Part shown: positions 35,801 to 44,629 of the stretch, in pieces
Position numbering within the stretch: position 1 is the stretch's first letter
Layout: every line of letters starts with the position of its first letter
Origin: Aliidiomarina sanyensis
Lineage (GTDB): Bacteria > Pseudomonadota > Gammaproteobacteria > Enterobacterales > Alteromonadaceae
Assembly: GCF_003987175.1 (NCBI RefSeq)
Contig: NZ_PIPM01000003.1
Span: forward strand, 1-64,000
Reading direction: 5' to 3'
DNA: 64,000 bases
Program-made: the position numbers and the translations under genes
Notes under the pieces: model-generated
Database searches by the model: none
Told to the model about the DNA's origin: nothing
Seen by the model: only the letters and a program-made list of their open reading frames with translations

Positions 35801-36996
35801 TAACGTACCCAACGAAACTCCAATGCAACCTCTTGCTCCGCTGCGTCCGCCTCAAGGTTCAGATCAGTCCGTTCGATACGGCGTTCAAATTCAAGGGCTT
35901 GGGATAACCAACGCGCACCACCATTGAGCTGTACCGCAAAATCAGCCGTACCTTGCTGATAACGCCGTAGCTGCACGCGGTACACTTGCCCTTGTTGTTG
36001 CAATAGTTGCTCGGCTTGGAGCACTTGCGATAGCTGATTAACCCCCCGAAAGCGCACGATAATGTCGGCGTTCCCGTCTTCACTTTCACCAATGAATACC
36101 TGTGCAATGCGGTCCACAACCTGATTCACAAAACGCTCTGCGACCTCCGCCTCCGACTCCGCTTCGATCACTTCAACAAATCGCAGGTCGCCAATATTGA
36201 TGCGTGCCTCGAGGACATATAGATTCGACTGCTCGTCAGCGTCGTTCGAGAAAGCCGAACCAGCGGACTCGCCACTTAACAGGACTGTGGTATCACCATC
36301 CGGCTCCATTTGAAAAAGACGCGCACTGATAACGCCCTCAACCGGATACCGTGCAGATGCTGCTGCAATCTCCTGTTCAAACCGTCCCCATACATCACGC
36401 GGCGTGATGGCCATTTGATCTTGCAAATCGAGGAGTGGCATCAGGATCTGAATCCCCCGACGACGTGTTTCCCGTTGAAAGGCCTTTATGAAATCACGTT
36501 CCTCGGTCCGCCCAACCAGACGAACACCGCGCGTCGGATCATCCTCTGCAAGCCACAAAAGTAGCTGAGGCCGTTGTCCAGTCCAAAGTGGGAACCCGGC
36601 TCTTTGCAAAAGTTGTCGGATACGGGTTTCATCAAAACTCGCAATCAACGTGAGTCCCTCATCCGAGCTTTGGTATCCAAATTGCAGCAAGTAATCATTC
36701 ACATTCCGTAACTCACTGCGCACCTGTGCATTTTCAAGAACGGCGGGGTTTCCTGTAACGCGTACCAAAACATCAGAGAAAATTCGCGGCAACACTTGCT
36801 GCCGTTCATTTCGTGATTGCCCTTCCACCTGAATTTCTCCAGCTAGCATTTGGGCAAACCCTTGATTTGCATGGGCGGAGGAAGCCATCCCAACCATGAC
36901 AATAAAGCACAGCGCAGCGATCCACGCTTGCACAGTCGCAACCGAGCGCGATGCGCCCTGACCGGTCTGAATGAGTTGAGCTGTCGTTTGTTTCAA
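35800..36996 (-). CDS. DUF2066 domain-containing exported protein
   Basis: This 398-residue protein has a long N-terminal signal region (hydrophobic about 25-42, ending SSAHANQ) followed by the DUF2066 pattern VLPRIFSDVLVRVTGNPAVL near 68-87. The function is unknown; it is often encoded immediately before hda. The start is a TTG at 36996 with AGGAA six bases upstream. No better-supported ATG occurs before the signal peptide. Its stop is coupled to the hda start. Confidence 0.82.
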   Translation of the reverse strand: MKQTTAQLIQTGQGASRSVATVQAWIAALCFIVMVGMASSAHANQGFAQMLAGEIQVEGQSRNERQQVLPRIFSDVLVRVTGNPAVLENAQVRSELRNVNDYLLQFGYQSSDEGLTLIASFDETRIRQLLQRAGFPLWTGQRPQLLLWLAEDDPTRGVRLVGRTEERDFIKAFQRETRRRGIQILMPLLDLQDQMAITPRDVWGRFEQEIAAASARYPVEGVISARLFQMEPDGDTTVLLSGESAGSAFSNDADEQSNLYVLEARINIGDLRFVEVIEAESEAEVAERFVNQVVDRIAQVFIGESEDGNADIIVRFRGVNQLSQVLQAEQLLQQQGQVYRVQLRRYQQGTADFAVQLNGGARWLSQALEFERRIERTDLNLEADAAEQEVALEFRWVR

Positions 36997-37125
36997 GTCG
37001 AGTTCCTATGTTGCGACCGCTTTTTGTTCGGTCTACTTGCCATGCAGATCGCCTATCTCTTACAGCAAATTGCCGCATACTGAGCGAATCATAAACACCC
37101 CTTTCGTTCCGAGCAAGTGACAACC

Positions 37126-37134
37126 TGTGGATAA
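37126..37134 (-). promoter_or_regulatory. Consensus DnaA box upstream of the DUF2066-hda operon
   Basis: TTATCCACA is present on the minus strand, 130 bp before the DUF2066 start and a similar distance before the divergent MFS gene. Because Hda regulates DnaA, a DnaA box here would suggest feedback, but the match may be chance. Confidence 0.45.
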
Positions 37135-37160
37135 GGCTGGGGAATTCTGGCGAAAACTGG

Positions 37161-37198
37161 AGTGCGATGATAAAGTATCGGTAAATCATCATCGTACT
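37161..37198. promoter_or_regulatory. Inverted repeat upstream of the MFS gene
   Basis: AGTGCGATGAT and ATCATCGTACT form 11-bp arms separated by 16 bases. The single mismatch would be a G-U pair in RNA, so it could be either an operator or a leader hairpin. It ends 61 bp before the MFS start and lacks a T-run, so it is not a terminator. Confidence 0.45.
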
Positions 37199-37259
37199 CG
37201 CCTGTGCCGCTCATTATTAAGCAAAAATCTCGGCACGCTAACCGCGCAGGACCAACGCC

Positions 37260-38555
37260 ATGCTCAGACAACAGGTACGTGCTGTCAGTTCACTCCTCTC
37301 CACCATGACGCTTATCGGGCTATGTGTCGGTATGACGAGCACGCTCCTGAGTTTACGTGGAACCATCGAAGGCTTCTCGACCTTTACGATCGGTTTAATT
37401 ATGTCCGCTTACTTTATCGGATTCTTGTTTGGAACAACGCGTGCTCCCAAAGATATCCGTCGAGTCGGTTATATCCGCGCTTTCGGTGGACTCGCTGCAC
37501 TTGCATCAGTAGCTGTGTTAGTGCAGTCCATCTGGATCGATCCGGTCGTATGGTTTGTCATGCGTTTCATCAGCGGATTCGCGCTTTCAGCAATGTTCGT
37601 TATTGCTGAAAGTTGGCTCAATACCATGGCAGATAACCGCAACCGCGGTGCCCTGTTATCGGTCTATCTCGTGCTCATTTACGGGGGATTAATTGTCGGT
37701 CAACTGATTCTTGGCCTTGCCGATCCAACCGGCTTTGTGCCATTTGCAATTATCGCTTTGCTGATCAATCTGTCACTCATTCCGATTTTAGCGAGCGTCA
37801 CGGTCGAACCGACCACGCATTCTCCGAAGAAAGTTCCTTTGCGGCTTCTGATTGAGCAAGCACCGCTCGGACTTTTTGCGGCATTCCTGGCGCAGGGCTG
37901 TTACGCCATGTTTTATGGTGTTGGACCTGTGTATGCCACCACGATTGGCCTCACGGTGGGACAAGTGACGATTTTCATGGCCGCATTCATCTTTGGTGGC
38001 CTTCTTGCACAGACGCCCGTCGGATTTTTATCTGATCGATATGACCGACGCCTCGTTCTCGCTGGCGTCACATTCACAGGAGCCATTGTTGCGATAGGAC
38101 TCTCCCAACTCGCGACTGATAATCCGCTCTGGCTCTACATTGGAATGGGCCTGCTCGGCGGGTGTTTGTTGCCCATTTACTCGCTCGCTATGGCTCACAC
38201 CAACGATTATCTAGAGAAAGATCAAATGATTGGAGCGACTGGCGCAATTATCAAAGTAGGTGGCGTCGGTGCCATCGTCGGTGCTCCGCTTGGGGCTGCG
38301 TTGATGCAATTTGCTGCGCTCAATATGTTTTTCATTCTCATGGCTGTGTTTGCGCTCATGATTGCGGCGTACTCCGTGTATCGTGTTACACAGCGAGCCA
38401 AGGCACCAGACCAAGTCCATTCGCCACTCACAAATCTTGCTCCAGCTCAGGTATCTGAAGAACTATTAGCCTCCTTGGTAGAAGAAGCAAATGAAGATTT
38501 TGAAGAGCCCGAAGGTTCGATTCCGGTAAAACCGGGTTCCAATGCTCCGGTTTGA
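37260..38555 (+). CDS. MFS transporter, YcaD-like
   Basis: The 431-residue protein has about 12 transmembrane segments in two halves. MFS loop motifs are visible, including ESWLNTMADNRNRG near 119-132 and GFLSDRYDRRLVL near 258-270 (a form of the G-x3-D-R-x-GR signature). The closest family I recognise is YcaD-like permeases of unknown substrate. The C-terminal tail is long, acidic and hydrophilic. The gene ends at a bidirectional terminator shared with pgm. Confidence 0.83.
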   Translation: MLRQQVRAVSSLLSTMTLIGLCVGMTSTLLSLRGTIEGFSTFTIGLIMSAYFIGFLFGTTRAPKDIRRVGYIRAFGGLAALASVAVLVQSIWIDPVVWFVMRFISGFALSAMFVIAESWLNTMADNRNRGALLSVYLVLIYGGLIVGQLILGLADPTGFVPFAIIALLINLSLIPILASVTVEPTTHSPKKVPLRLLIEQAPLGLFAAFLAQGCYAMFYGVGPVYATTIGLTVGQVTIFMAAFIFGGLLAQTPVGFLSDRYDRRLVLAGVTFTGAIVAIGLSQLATDNPLWLYIGMGLLGGCLLPIYSLAMAHTNDYLEKDQMIGATGAIIKVGGVGAIVGAPLGAALMQFAALNMFFILMAVFALMIAAYSVYRVTQRAKAPDQVHSPLTNLAPAQVSEELLASLVEEANEDFEEPEGSIPVKPGSNAPV

Positions 38556-38581
38556 CCTAGGTCATTCATAGTCCTACAACG

Positions 38582-38611
38582 AAAATGCCCGCGATCAACG
38601 CGGGCATTTTT
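38582..38611. terminator. Bidirectional terminator between the MFS gene and pgm
   Basis: AAAATGCCCGCG, 5-base loop, CGCGGGCATTTTT forms a strong stem with A/T flanks, serving both convergent genes. Confidence 0.9.
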
Positions 38612-38641
38612 ATCGGTAAAACCAACCATCAAAACCGTCGT

Positions 38642-40273
38642 TCAAAGCCAAGTTTGCAAAAGAATCTGTGCCGCTTGTTGAATCTGACGCAAATGCGCTT
38701 CACTACGCAGACTCTCCGCATAAATTTTATACACGGGCTCGGTACCGGAAGGACGCACTGCAAACCATCCGTTTTCGGTACACACCTTGACCCCTCCAAA
38801 GCCTGCGCCATTGCCTGGCGCTTTCACCATTACCGCAGTAACCGACTCACCTGCGAGCTCACTCACATGGGGTGGGTTGCTGACAAGCTCCGCGAAGGCA
38901 TCCATTTGTTCAGGTGTGGCCTGACAGTCCAAACGGGCATAGCTCGCCTGACCGTAACGGGCTTCAAGTTCGTGATAATAGGCGCTTGGTGATTTCCCAG
39001 TGACCGCCAGAATTTCAAGGGCCAGCAAGCCCATGACAATCCCGTCTTTGTCAGTCGACCATACATGGCCAGTTCGGTCGATAAAAGTCGCTCCAGCACT
39101 CTCCTCACCCGCAAACCCAAGGCGCCCTTCAAGGAGCCCTTGGGAAAACCACTTGAAGCCAACCGGCACTTCCACAAGGGTCCGTTCAAGTCCGGCCACG
39201 ACCCGATCAATCATGGCGCTGGACACGAGCGTTTTTCCTATTGCAACATCAGGCTCCCAAGCCCGGTGCCGCCCAAGGTAATCAATTGCCACGGCAAGAA
39301 AATGATTTGGATTCATCAGACCGTCGGGCGTAACGATACCGTGACGATCAAAATCAGGGTCATTGCCAATACCCACTGCGAAATCATCTTTCAAACGCAA
39401 GAGTCCGGCCATGGCATCCGCTGAAGAACAATCCATGCGGATTGTTCCGTCCTTGTCTAATGGCATAAAACCGAACGTTGGATCCACATGATCGTTCATG
39501 ATCGTCAGATCGAGTCCGTACTCGGCCTGAATGGCATGCCAGTAAGCGATCCCCGCCCCACCCATCGCGTCAATTCCAACCTTTAAATTGGCCCGTTGGA
39601 TTGCCTCCATATCAATAACCCGAGGCAAATCCGTCACATAAGCGGTAACCCAATCCATTTTTTTCAATCGGCGGGATTTCTTGGCTTGTGCAAACGACAC
39701 AACATTGACGCCAAGCAACTCGCTCGAAAGGATTGCATTGGCATATTTTTCAATCGTCTTTGTTACATTGCTGTCGGCCGGTCCACCATGAGGCGGATTG
39801 TATTTGAAGCCACCATCTTGTGGTGGATTGTGCGAAGGGGTAATCACAACACCATCAGCAAGACCATCTTTCCGGCCCTGATTGTAACGTAAGATCGCGT
39901 GGCTGATGACTGGTGTTGGCGTGTATCCCAGGTCGCTTTGAATGTGCACCTCGATTCCATTACCAATAAACACCTCAAGTGCCGTAATGTAAGCAGCTTC
40001 AGACAGCGCATGGGTATCTTTGCCGAGCATCAAGGGCCCCGTGATGCCTTGTTCTTCGCGGTACGCCACAATGGCCTGACTGATCGCTAAGATATGCGCC
40101 TCATTAAACGATAACTTGAGTGCACTCCCCCGATGTCCTGATGTTCCAAAGCTGACTTGCTGAGGAACTTTGCCCGGGTTCGGTTCATTAACATAATAGG
40201 CCGCCATAAGTGATGGCACATGAATGAGCTCATCGACTTGTGCTGGCTGTCCTGCACGCGGGTGTTTTGTCAT
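38642..40273 (-). CDS. pgm: Phosphoglucomutase (alpha-D-glucose-specific)
   Basis: The 543-residue enzyme has SFGTSGHRG (41-49), the phosphoserine loop [11 protein letters not shown] with Ser147, the metal-binding DPDFDRHG near 310, and the C-terminal phosphate-binding [12 protein letters not shown] near 505. It interconverts glucose-1-phosphate and glucose-6-phosphate. The ATG overlaps the seqA stop (ATGA), the usual seqA-pgm coupling in gammaproteobacteria. Confidence 0.95.
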   Translation of the reverse strand: MTKHPRAGQPAQVDELIHVPSLMAAYYVNEPNPGKVPQQVSFGTSGHRGSALKLSFNEAHILAISQAIVAYREEQGITGPLMLGKDTHALSEAAYITALEVFIGNGIEVHIQSDLGYTPTPVISHAILRYNQGRKDGLADGVVITPSHNPPQDGGFKYNPPHGGPADSNVTKTIEKYANAILSSELLGVNVVSFAQAKKSRRLKKMDWVTAYVTDLPRVIDMEAIQRANLKVGIDAMGGAGIAYWHAIQAEYGLDLTIMNDHVDPTFGFMPLDKDGTIRMDCSSADAMAGLLRLKDDFAVGIGNDPDFDRHGIVTPDGLMNPNHFLAVAIDYLGRHRAWEPDVAIGKTLVSSAMIDRVVAGLERTLVEVPVGFKWFSQGLLEGRLGFAGEESAGATFIDRTGHVWSTDKDGIVMGLLALEILAVTGKSPSAYYHELEARYGQASYARLDCQATPEQMDAFAELVSNPPHVSELAGESVTAVMVKAPGNGAGFGGVKVCTENGWFAVRPSGTEPVYKIYAESLRSEAHLRQIQQAAQILLQTWL

Positions 40274-40797
40274 GACAATAGATCCCTTATTCGTTCAGCG
40301 TCCTCAGCAGAGTAACCAAGCTCACGCGCTACGTCCGTTAAAATTGATTTTTTCTTCGTCGTGTTGTTATTCGTGACAACCCAGTAAGGAGAATCCGGAA
40401 TTTGCTTCGGATTCGTGCTGTTCCCCGTCGCACTTAATTCAGCTTCCGACGCTGAGAAGTAAAGGCGGTTTCGACCCCGAATATCCAACACCCGAACAAA
40501 GTCCTCCGCATGGCATCTCTGAAGTTGCGAAAGGATGTGCAAAAATCGACCGACCACTCCTTTCTGGGACGCCAAATCCGCTGGGCTCACGACATCAAAA
40601 ATAGTGCGTGTTCCGATCGATGACATTGGCTGGCTCGGCGCCTTTACTTCCCGTGAGGCACTCTGGGATTCCGGCGCTGCGCCGACAGCGGGGAGGTGTA
40701 AGAGGCGTCGCAGAATGGTCGAAGCCGACTCGCCAATATGTTGAGTATGTGATGCAATGAAGGTGTATAGCTCGTCATCAATTTCTATTTTTTTCAT
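40270..40797 (-). CDS. seqA: SeqA, negative modulator of replication initiation
   Basis: The 175-residue protein begins [20 protein letters not shown], the N-terminal oligomerisation region, followed by a variable linker and a C-terminal domain (about 63-175) that binds hemimethylated GATC. Conserved segments include RGRNRLYFS near 105 and [17 protein letters not shown] near 130. It sequesters the origin after initiation. The upstream open frame of 42 codons lacks family similarity. A TATACT -10-like box lies about 45 bp upstream (minus strand, 40841-40846). Confidence 0.93.
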   Translation of the reverse strand: MKKIEIDDELYTFIASHTQHIGESASTILRRLLHLPAVGAAPESQSASREVKAPSQPMSSIGTRTIFDVVSPADLASQKGVVGRFLHILSQLQRCHAEDFVRVLDIRGRNRLYFSASEAELSATGNSTNPKQIPDSPYWVVTNNNTTKKKSILTDVARELGYSAEDAERIRDLLS

Positions 40798-40940
40798 GAA
40801 CGTACTGCTCGAAGATCGGATGCTGTAAACTAGTACGCATAGTATACCCGAGGCCACCCGTATTTGCACCGACTCGACAGACCTGAAAAAGCAGTGTGCA
40901 CGGGAGCCCATGCAAACAATCATAGGAGTGTTTCCGACCC

Positions 40941-41723
40941 ATGAAGTTGAATTATGAAACGGCTGGGCAAAAAACCAATCCAGCCATTATTTTGGTGCAT
41001 GGATTGTTCGGCGATTTAGATAATTTGAAAAGTATTTCGCGAGAACTACAAAGTGACTACTTTGTGGTGAATCTGGATTTGCGAAACCACGGACAATCAC
41101 CGTGGACCGACTCCATGACATTTTCCGAAATGGCGGATGACCTCGGAGCGCTGATGGACACACTCGAGCTGGAAAAGGCCCACTTCCTTGGCCATTCGCT
41201 CGGCGGTAAAGTGGTCATGGAGTTTTCCCTCGCCTACCCAAAACGTTGCATCAGCCTTGTGGTAGCAGATATCGCGCCGGTCGCCTACGACGCGCGGCAC
41301 ACGCACATTATTGACGCGCTCGAGCAGGTCGATTTAAGTAAAATAAAGAGCCGACAAGATGCAGATAAGCAGCTTGCTGCTCATATCTCAGAACCGGGGG
41401 TACGGGCTTTTCTGCTGAAAAATCTGCGGAAAAATGCAGCGGGTGAATGGGAATGGCGCATGAATCTTGCGGGGCTCCGTCATTGTTATGGGGATTTAAT
41501 TGGAGCGCCCACTCGGAACGGCCGTTTTGTGGGACCTGTGCTATTTATTCGTGGCGGAAAATCTGACTATGTGACGGAAGCGCATCGCGATGCAATAGCA
41601 GAACGGTTTCCAAAAGCGCAAGCCAAGACGATTGCCGACACGGGACATTGGCTCCATGCCGAAAAACCCAGTGTGTTTAACGGGATTGTGACACGTTTTC
41701 TGGATGAAATCGGGTCGGAATAA
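40941..41723 (+). CDS. ybfF: Alpha/beta hydrolase, YbfF-like esterase
   Basis: The 260-residue protein has the alpha/beta hydrolase pattern: HGLFGDLDNL near 20-29, nucleophile elbow GHSLGG near 88-93, and a final catalytic histidine in DTGHWLHAEKP near 233-243. YbfF hydrolyses acyl esters; the physiological substrate is not known. AGGAG lies upstream of the ATG. It is divergent from seqA, as in E. coli. Confidence 0.87.
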   Translation: MKLNYETAGQKTNPAIILVHGLFGDLDNLKSISRELQSDYFVVNLDLRNHGQSPWTDSMTFSEMADDLGALMDTLELEKAHFLGHSLGGKVVMEFSLAYPKRCISLVVADIAPVAYDARHTHIIDALEQVDLSKIKSRQDADKQLAAHISEPGVRAFLLKNLRKNAAGEWEWRMNLAGLRHCYGDLIGAPTRNGRFVGPVLFIRGGKSDYVTEAHRDAIAERFPKAQAKTIADTGHWLHAEKPSVFNGIVTRFLDEIGSE

Positions 41724-41806
41724 AGCAGCTATCCTGTTGCTAGATACTCCACAAAAGGCCCGTTTTGTGCTAGAATCCGCGCGCAAATGCCGTTGAGGAG
41801 TCCGTT

Positions 41807-42025
41807 ATGTTGTCGGAACACTACGAGCTCATTGAGAGCTTGATGACGAATTTCGCCATCGCCATTCTGTTTTTGCTGATTGGGTTGGCCATTCAAGACG
41901 TGTTGAAAAAAGGCAATGTTCCACCGATTGGACGCTTCGCAGTGTGGCTCGTTCTCTTTTTGGGTATGGTCGGCTTTCTTGCAAAAGGAATTATTCAGTT
42001 CTTTATTGAACGAAGTCTCGGGTGA
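41807..42025 (+). CDS. DUF2788 family small membrane protein
   Basis: This 72-residue protein has two hydrophobic helices (about 14-30 and 43-65) around QDVLKKGNVPPIGR. The pattern is that of DUF2788, of unknown role, commonly found between ybfF and ybfE in marine gammaproteobacteria. GAGGAG precedes the ATG. An extended -10-like TGCTAGAAT sits about 35 bp upstream. Confidence 0.8.
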   Translation: MLSEHYELIESLMTNFAIAILFLLIGLAIQDVLKKGNVPPIGRFAVWLVLFLGMVGFLAKGIIQFFIERSLG

Positions 42026-42059
42026 GCTTCGTATCAACCTCTGAACTGAGCAAACAACG

Positions 42060-42335
42060 ATGGCAAAAGAATCAGCAGACAAAGTAACTCCCGATCTATT
42101 CCAAACGGAAAAGCGACCTGGGAGACCACGGACGAACCCGCTTCCTCGCGAGCAGCAGCTGCGTCTCAACAAGCGCCGCCAATTGCAACGAGACAAAGCA
42201 AAGGGGTTGCGTCGTGTTGAGTTAAAGCTCACACAAGACATGTATGACACCTTAACCGACCATGCCGAAGCACAAGGGATCAGTCGAGGTGCTCTGATCG
42301 AACAGTTATTGAAAGCAGCGTTAAAAACCGAATAA
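42060..42335 (+). CDS. ybfE: YbfE, LexA-regulated-type DNA-binding protein
   Basis: The 91-residue basic protein contains KRPGRPRTNPLPREQQLRLN near 18-37 and a C-terminal ribbon-helix-helix-like segment (RVELKLTQDMYDTL near 52-65). E. coli YbfE is LexA-regulated, but I see no CTGT-N8-ACAG SOS box in the 35 bases upstream or before the DUF2788 gene, so LexA control here is not supported by sequence. Confidence 0.82.
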   Translation: MAKESADKVTPDLFQTEKRPGRPRTNPLPREQQLRLNKRRQLQRDKAKGLRRVELKLTQDMYDTLTDHAEAQGISRGALIEQLLKAALKTE

Positions 42336-42410
42336 GCACCACCTATTTGGCATCACTGAATTGATTTATCGAATTGAAATGACTTATTTAAATCTAGGAA
42401 TCACGTAACT

Positions 42411-42935
42411 ATGGCAACCGTTGGCTTATTTTTTGGCAGTGACACCGGCAACACCGAAGCTGTTGCGCAGATGATTCAAAAAGAGCTTGGCAAACAGTTG
42501 ATTGACGTGAAGGATATTGCGAAATCGACCAAAGAAGAAATCGCAGACTTTGACTTGTTAATGTTTGGAATCCCCACGTGGTATTACGGTGAAGCTCAGT
42601 GTGATTGGGACGATTTTTTCCCTGAACTTGAAGAAATTGATTTCGAAGGCAAGATCGTCGCAATTTTTGGCTGTGGCGATCAAGAAGACTATGCAGAGTA
42701 CTTTCTTGATGCCATGGGGATGATCCGTGACATCGTCGAAGCACGGGGTGGGATTATCATCGGGCACTGGCCAACGGCCGGCTATCACTTCGAAGCGTCC
42801 AAGGGGCTGGTTGATTCAGAGCACTTTGTCGGACTCGGAATCGACGAAGATCGCCAGCCTGAACTAACCAAAGACCGTGTCAAAGCATGGTGTGCTCAAT
42901 TGCGCGAAGAAATGGGGCTCGACGCACTCGTTTAG
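42411..42935 (+). CDS. fldA: Flavodoxin
   Basis: The 174-residue protein has the FMN phosphate-binding loop FGSDTGNTEAVA (about 8-19), the isoalloxazine-flanking segments PTWYYGEAQCDW near 55-66 and GCGDQEDYAEYF near 90-101. It carries low-potential electrons to reductive enzymes and replaces ferredoxin under iron limitation. The location just upstream of fur is conserved. A terminator follows. Confidence 0.94.
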   Translation: MATVGLFFGSDTGNTEAVAQMIQKELGKQLIDVKDIAKSTKEEIADFDLLMFGIPTWYYGEAQCDWDDFFPELEEIDFEGKIVAIFGCGDQEDYAEYFLDAMGMIRDIVEARGGIIIGHWPTAGYHFEASKGLVDSEHFVGLGIDEDRQPELTKDRVKAWCAQLREEMGLDALV

Positions 42936-42966
42936 TCTCATAAAAATGACCACCCATACGACCTCG

Positions 42967-42999
42967 AAAGCCCCATGCACATTGTATTGGGGCTTTTTT
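42967..42999 (+). terminator. Terminator after fldA
   Basis: AAAGCCCCA, 11-base loop, TTGGGGCTTTTTT, 31 bases after the fldA stop and before the fur promoter. Confidence 0.82.
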
Positions 43000-43042
43000 G
43001 ATCCATTTCGCAACAGTTCAACTAGCAAGTAGTCAATGCTGT

Positions 43043-43071
43043 TTCATTCCATGAAGGGATGTGGCTATAAT
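43043..43071 (+). promoter_or_regulatory. Candidate sigma-70 promoter of fur
   Basis: A consensus TATAAT -10 (43066-43071) is preceded 17 bases away by TTCATT. It lies 30 bp before the fur ATG and after the fldA terminator, so fur has its own promoter. No clear Fur box overlaps it. Confidence 0.6.
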
Positions 43072-43100
43072 CGGATACCAACGAAAAACCGGAGAACACG

Positions 43101-43562
43101 ATGACGTCGCCTGATGCCCAGTTGAAAAAAGCGGGACTCAAAGTCACTTCACCGCGGATAAAGATTTTAGAGGTGATTAAAAATCCCGAGCACCAGCACA
43201 TTAGTGCGGAAGAGGTATATAAAATCCTTCTTGAGCAAGGAGACGAAGTCGGTCTCGCAACGGTATATCGGGTCCTCAATCAATTCGACGATGCAGGTAT
43301 CGTGACGCGGCATCACTTTGAGGGGGGCCGTTCGGTGTTCGAGCTGAGTGCGAAATCCCACCATGACCACCTCGTGTGCTTGACCTGTGGGCGTGTTATT
43401 GAATTTGAAGACGATACCATTGAACGTCGTCAGCTGGCCGTTGCAGAGAATCACGGTTTGAAGCTTACCAATCACAGTTTGTATCTATACGGTGAATGTC
43501 GCAAAGCGGACACGTGCGAATATAACCGGGAAGATGCCGACCACCACCGAATCGAGATTTAA
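43101..43562 (+). CDS. fur: Ferric uptake regulator
   Basis: The 153-residue repressor has an N-terminal winged helix with LATVYRVLNQFDDAGIV near 52-68, the metal-binding HHDH (87-90), structural zinc cysteines Cys93 and Cys96, and a C-terminal pair Cys133/Cys138. Iron-loaded Fur represses iron acquisition genes. GGAG precedes the ATG. The next gene starts one base after the fur stop. Confidence 0.95.
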   Translation: MTSPDAQLKKAGLKVTSPRIKILEVIKNPEHQHISAEEVYKILLEQGDEVGLATVYRVLNQFDDAGIVTRHHFEGGRSVFELSAKSHHDHLVCLTCGRVIEFEDDTIERRQLAVAENHGLKLTNHSLYLYGECRKADTCEYNREDADHHRIEI

Positions 43563-43563
43563 T

Positions 43564-44595
43564 ATGGAATGGATGATCTACGGCGCCAATGGTTACACGG
43601 GCGAGCTCATGGCACGCTATGCAGTCGAACAAGGCATGCGGCCCGTGCTTGCAGGACGGAATGGAAAAGCGGTTGAAGCGCTTGCCACAGAATTGAAACT
43701 GCCCTTTCGCATTTTTTCCCTCGAACAGGTCGACTCGGTGGCTGCTGAATTAAATGATATGCAGTTGGTTGTCCATTGCGCAGGACCGTTCGAACTTACC
43801 GCGGAACCGATGATGCAAGCATGCTTAAAGAGTAAAACGCATTATCTTGATATCACCGGTGAGCTCGATATCTTTGAACGCGCTGCAGCGCTTAATGCAA
43901 AAGCGGAAGAAGCCGGCATCGTGCTATGCCCTGGCGTCGGGTTTGACGTCATTCCCACTGACTGTGTCGCTGCCAAGCTCAAAGAGCAATTGCCCGATGC
44001 AACCCATTTAAAGCTCGGGTTTGACTCCCGCTCTCGTATGAGCCGTGGTACGGCAAAAACCAGTGTTCGACGCATCGGACACGGTGGCGCCATCCGCCGT
44101 GATGGAAAAATCGTTCATGTTCCGTTGGCCTATAAAGCTGAAAAAATTGATTTTGGTGGTGGTGAGAAGCTTGCCATGACTATTCCGTGGGGCGATGTCT
44201 CGACGGCCTATCACAGCACCGGAATTCACAATATAGAAGTCTACATTCCTGCGTCACCCAAGCTCGTGAAGCGGATGCGTCAAATGAATTGGTTTCGCTG
44301 GTTATTCCGTGCCGAATTCATGAAACGTTGGCTGATGAAGAAAGTTGACCAACAACCTGCAGGCCCCAAAGACAATGAGCGCGAACAGCACGTGACTTGG
44401 GTATGGGGAGAAGCGCGTAATGCACAGGGTGAAACCGTTGTTCTTCGTGAGAAAGTGCTCAACGGCTACACACTCACCGCACAAGGGGGCGTGACCATGG
44501 CCCAGTATCTCTTGAACCACACGGTGAATGGTGGCTTTAAAACACCTTCCGCTTTGTACGGTTCTCACCTTGTGGATAAGTTCAGAGTCGCCTAA
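43564..44595 (+). CDS. Saccharopine dehydrogenase NADP-binding domain protein
   Basis: This 343-residue protein begins MEWMIYGANGYTGELMARYA, a Rossmann-fold nucleotide-binding start with GANGYTG. Conserved family stretches follow: VHCAGPFELTAEPMM near 71, GELDIFERA near 99, and CPGVGFDVIPTDCVA near 120. It belongs to the saccharopine-dehydrogenase-like / trans-acting enoyl reductase group, whose bacterial members mostly have no known substrate. The ATG at 43564 is one base after the fur stop, so it is probably cotranscribed; an upstream open extension is inside fur. Confidence 0.82.
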   Translation: MEWMIYGANGYTGELMARYAVEQGMRPVLAGRNGKAVEALATELKLPFRIFSLEQVDSVAAELNDMQLVVHCAGPFELTAEPMMQACLKSKTHYLDITGELDIFERAAALNAKAEEAGIVLCPGVGFDVIPTDCVAAKLKEQLPDATHLKLGFDSRSRMSRGTAKTSVRRIGHGGAIRRDGKIVHVPLAYKAEKIDFGGGEKLAMTIPWGDVSTAYHSTGIHNIEVYIPASPKLVKRMRQMNWFRWLFRAEFMKRWLMKKVDQQPAGPKDNEREQHVTWVWGEARNAQGETVVLREKVLNGYTLTAQGGVTMAQYLLNHTVNGGFKTPSALYGSHLVDKFRVA

Positions 44596-44604
44596 TAGCC
44601 GATC

Positions 44605-44629
44605 AAAAAAGCCCGCGTTATGCGCGGGC
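44605..44629 (-). terminator. Terminator of kdsB containing its stop codon
   Basis: On the minus strand AGCCCGCG, a 5-base loop and CGCGGGCT are followed by six T. The TAA stop of kdsB (44618-44620) lies in the loop, so the hairpin includes the last kdsB codons. On the plus strand there is no T run. Confidence 0.8.

Noticed and set aside
42026-42059. SOS box expected before ybfE
   Set aside because: No CTGT-N8-ACAG pattern is present in this gap or before the DUF2788 gene, so LexA control is not claimed.
44571-44579. Exact DnaA box inside the saccharopine-dehydrogenase-like gene
   Set aside because: It lies within coding sequence near the 3' end and is within chance expectation, so it is not listed as a regulatory site.
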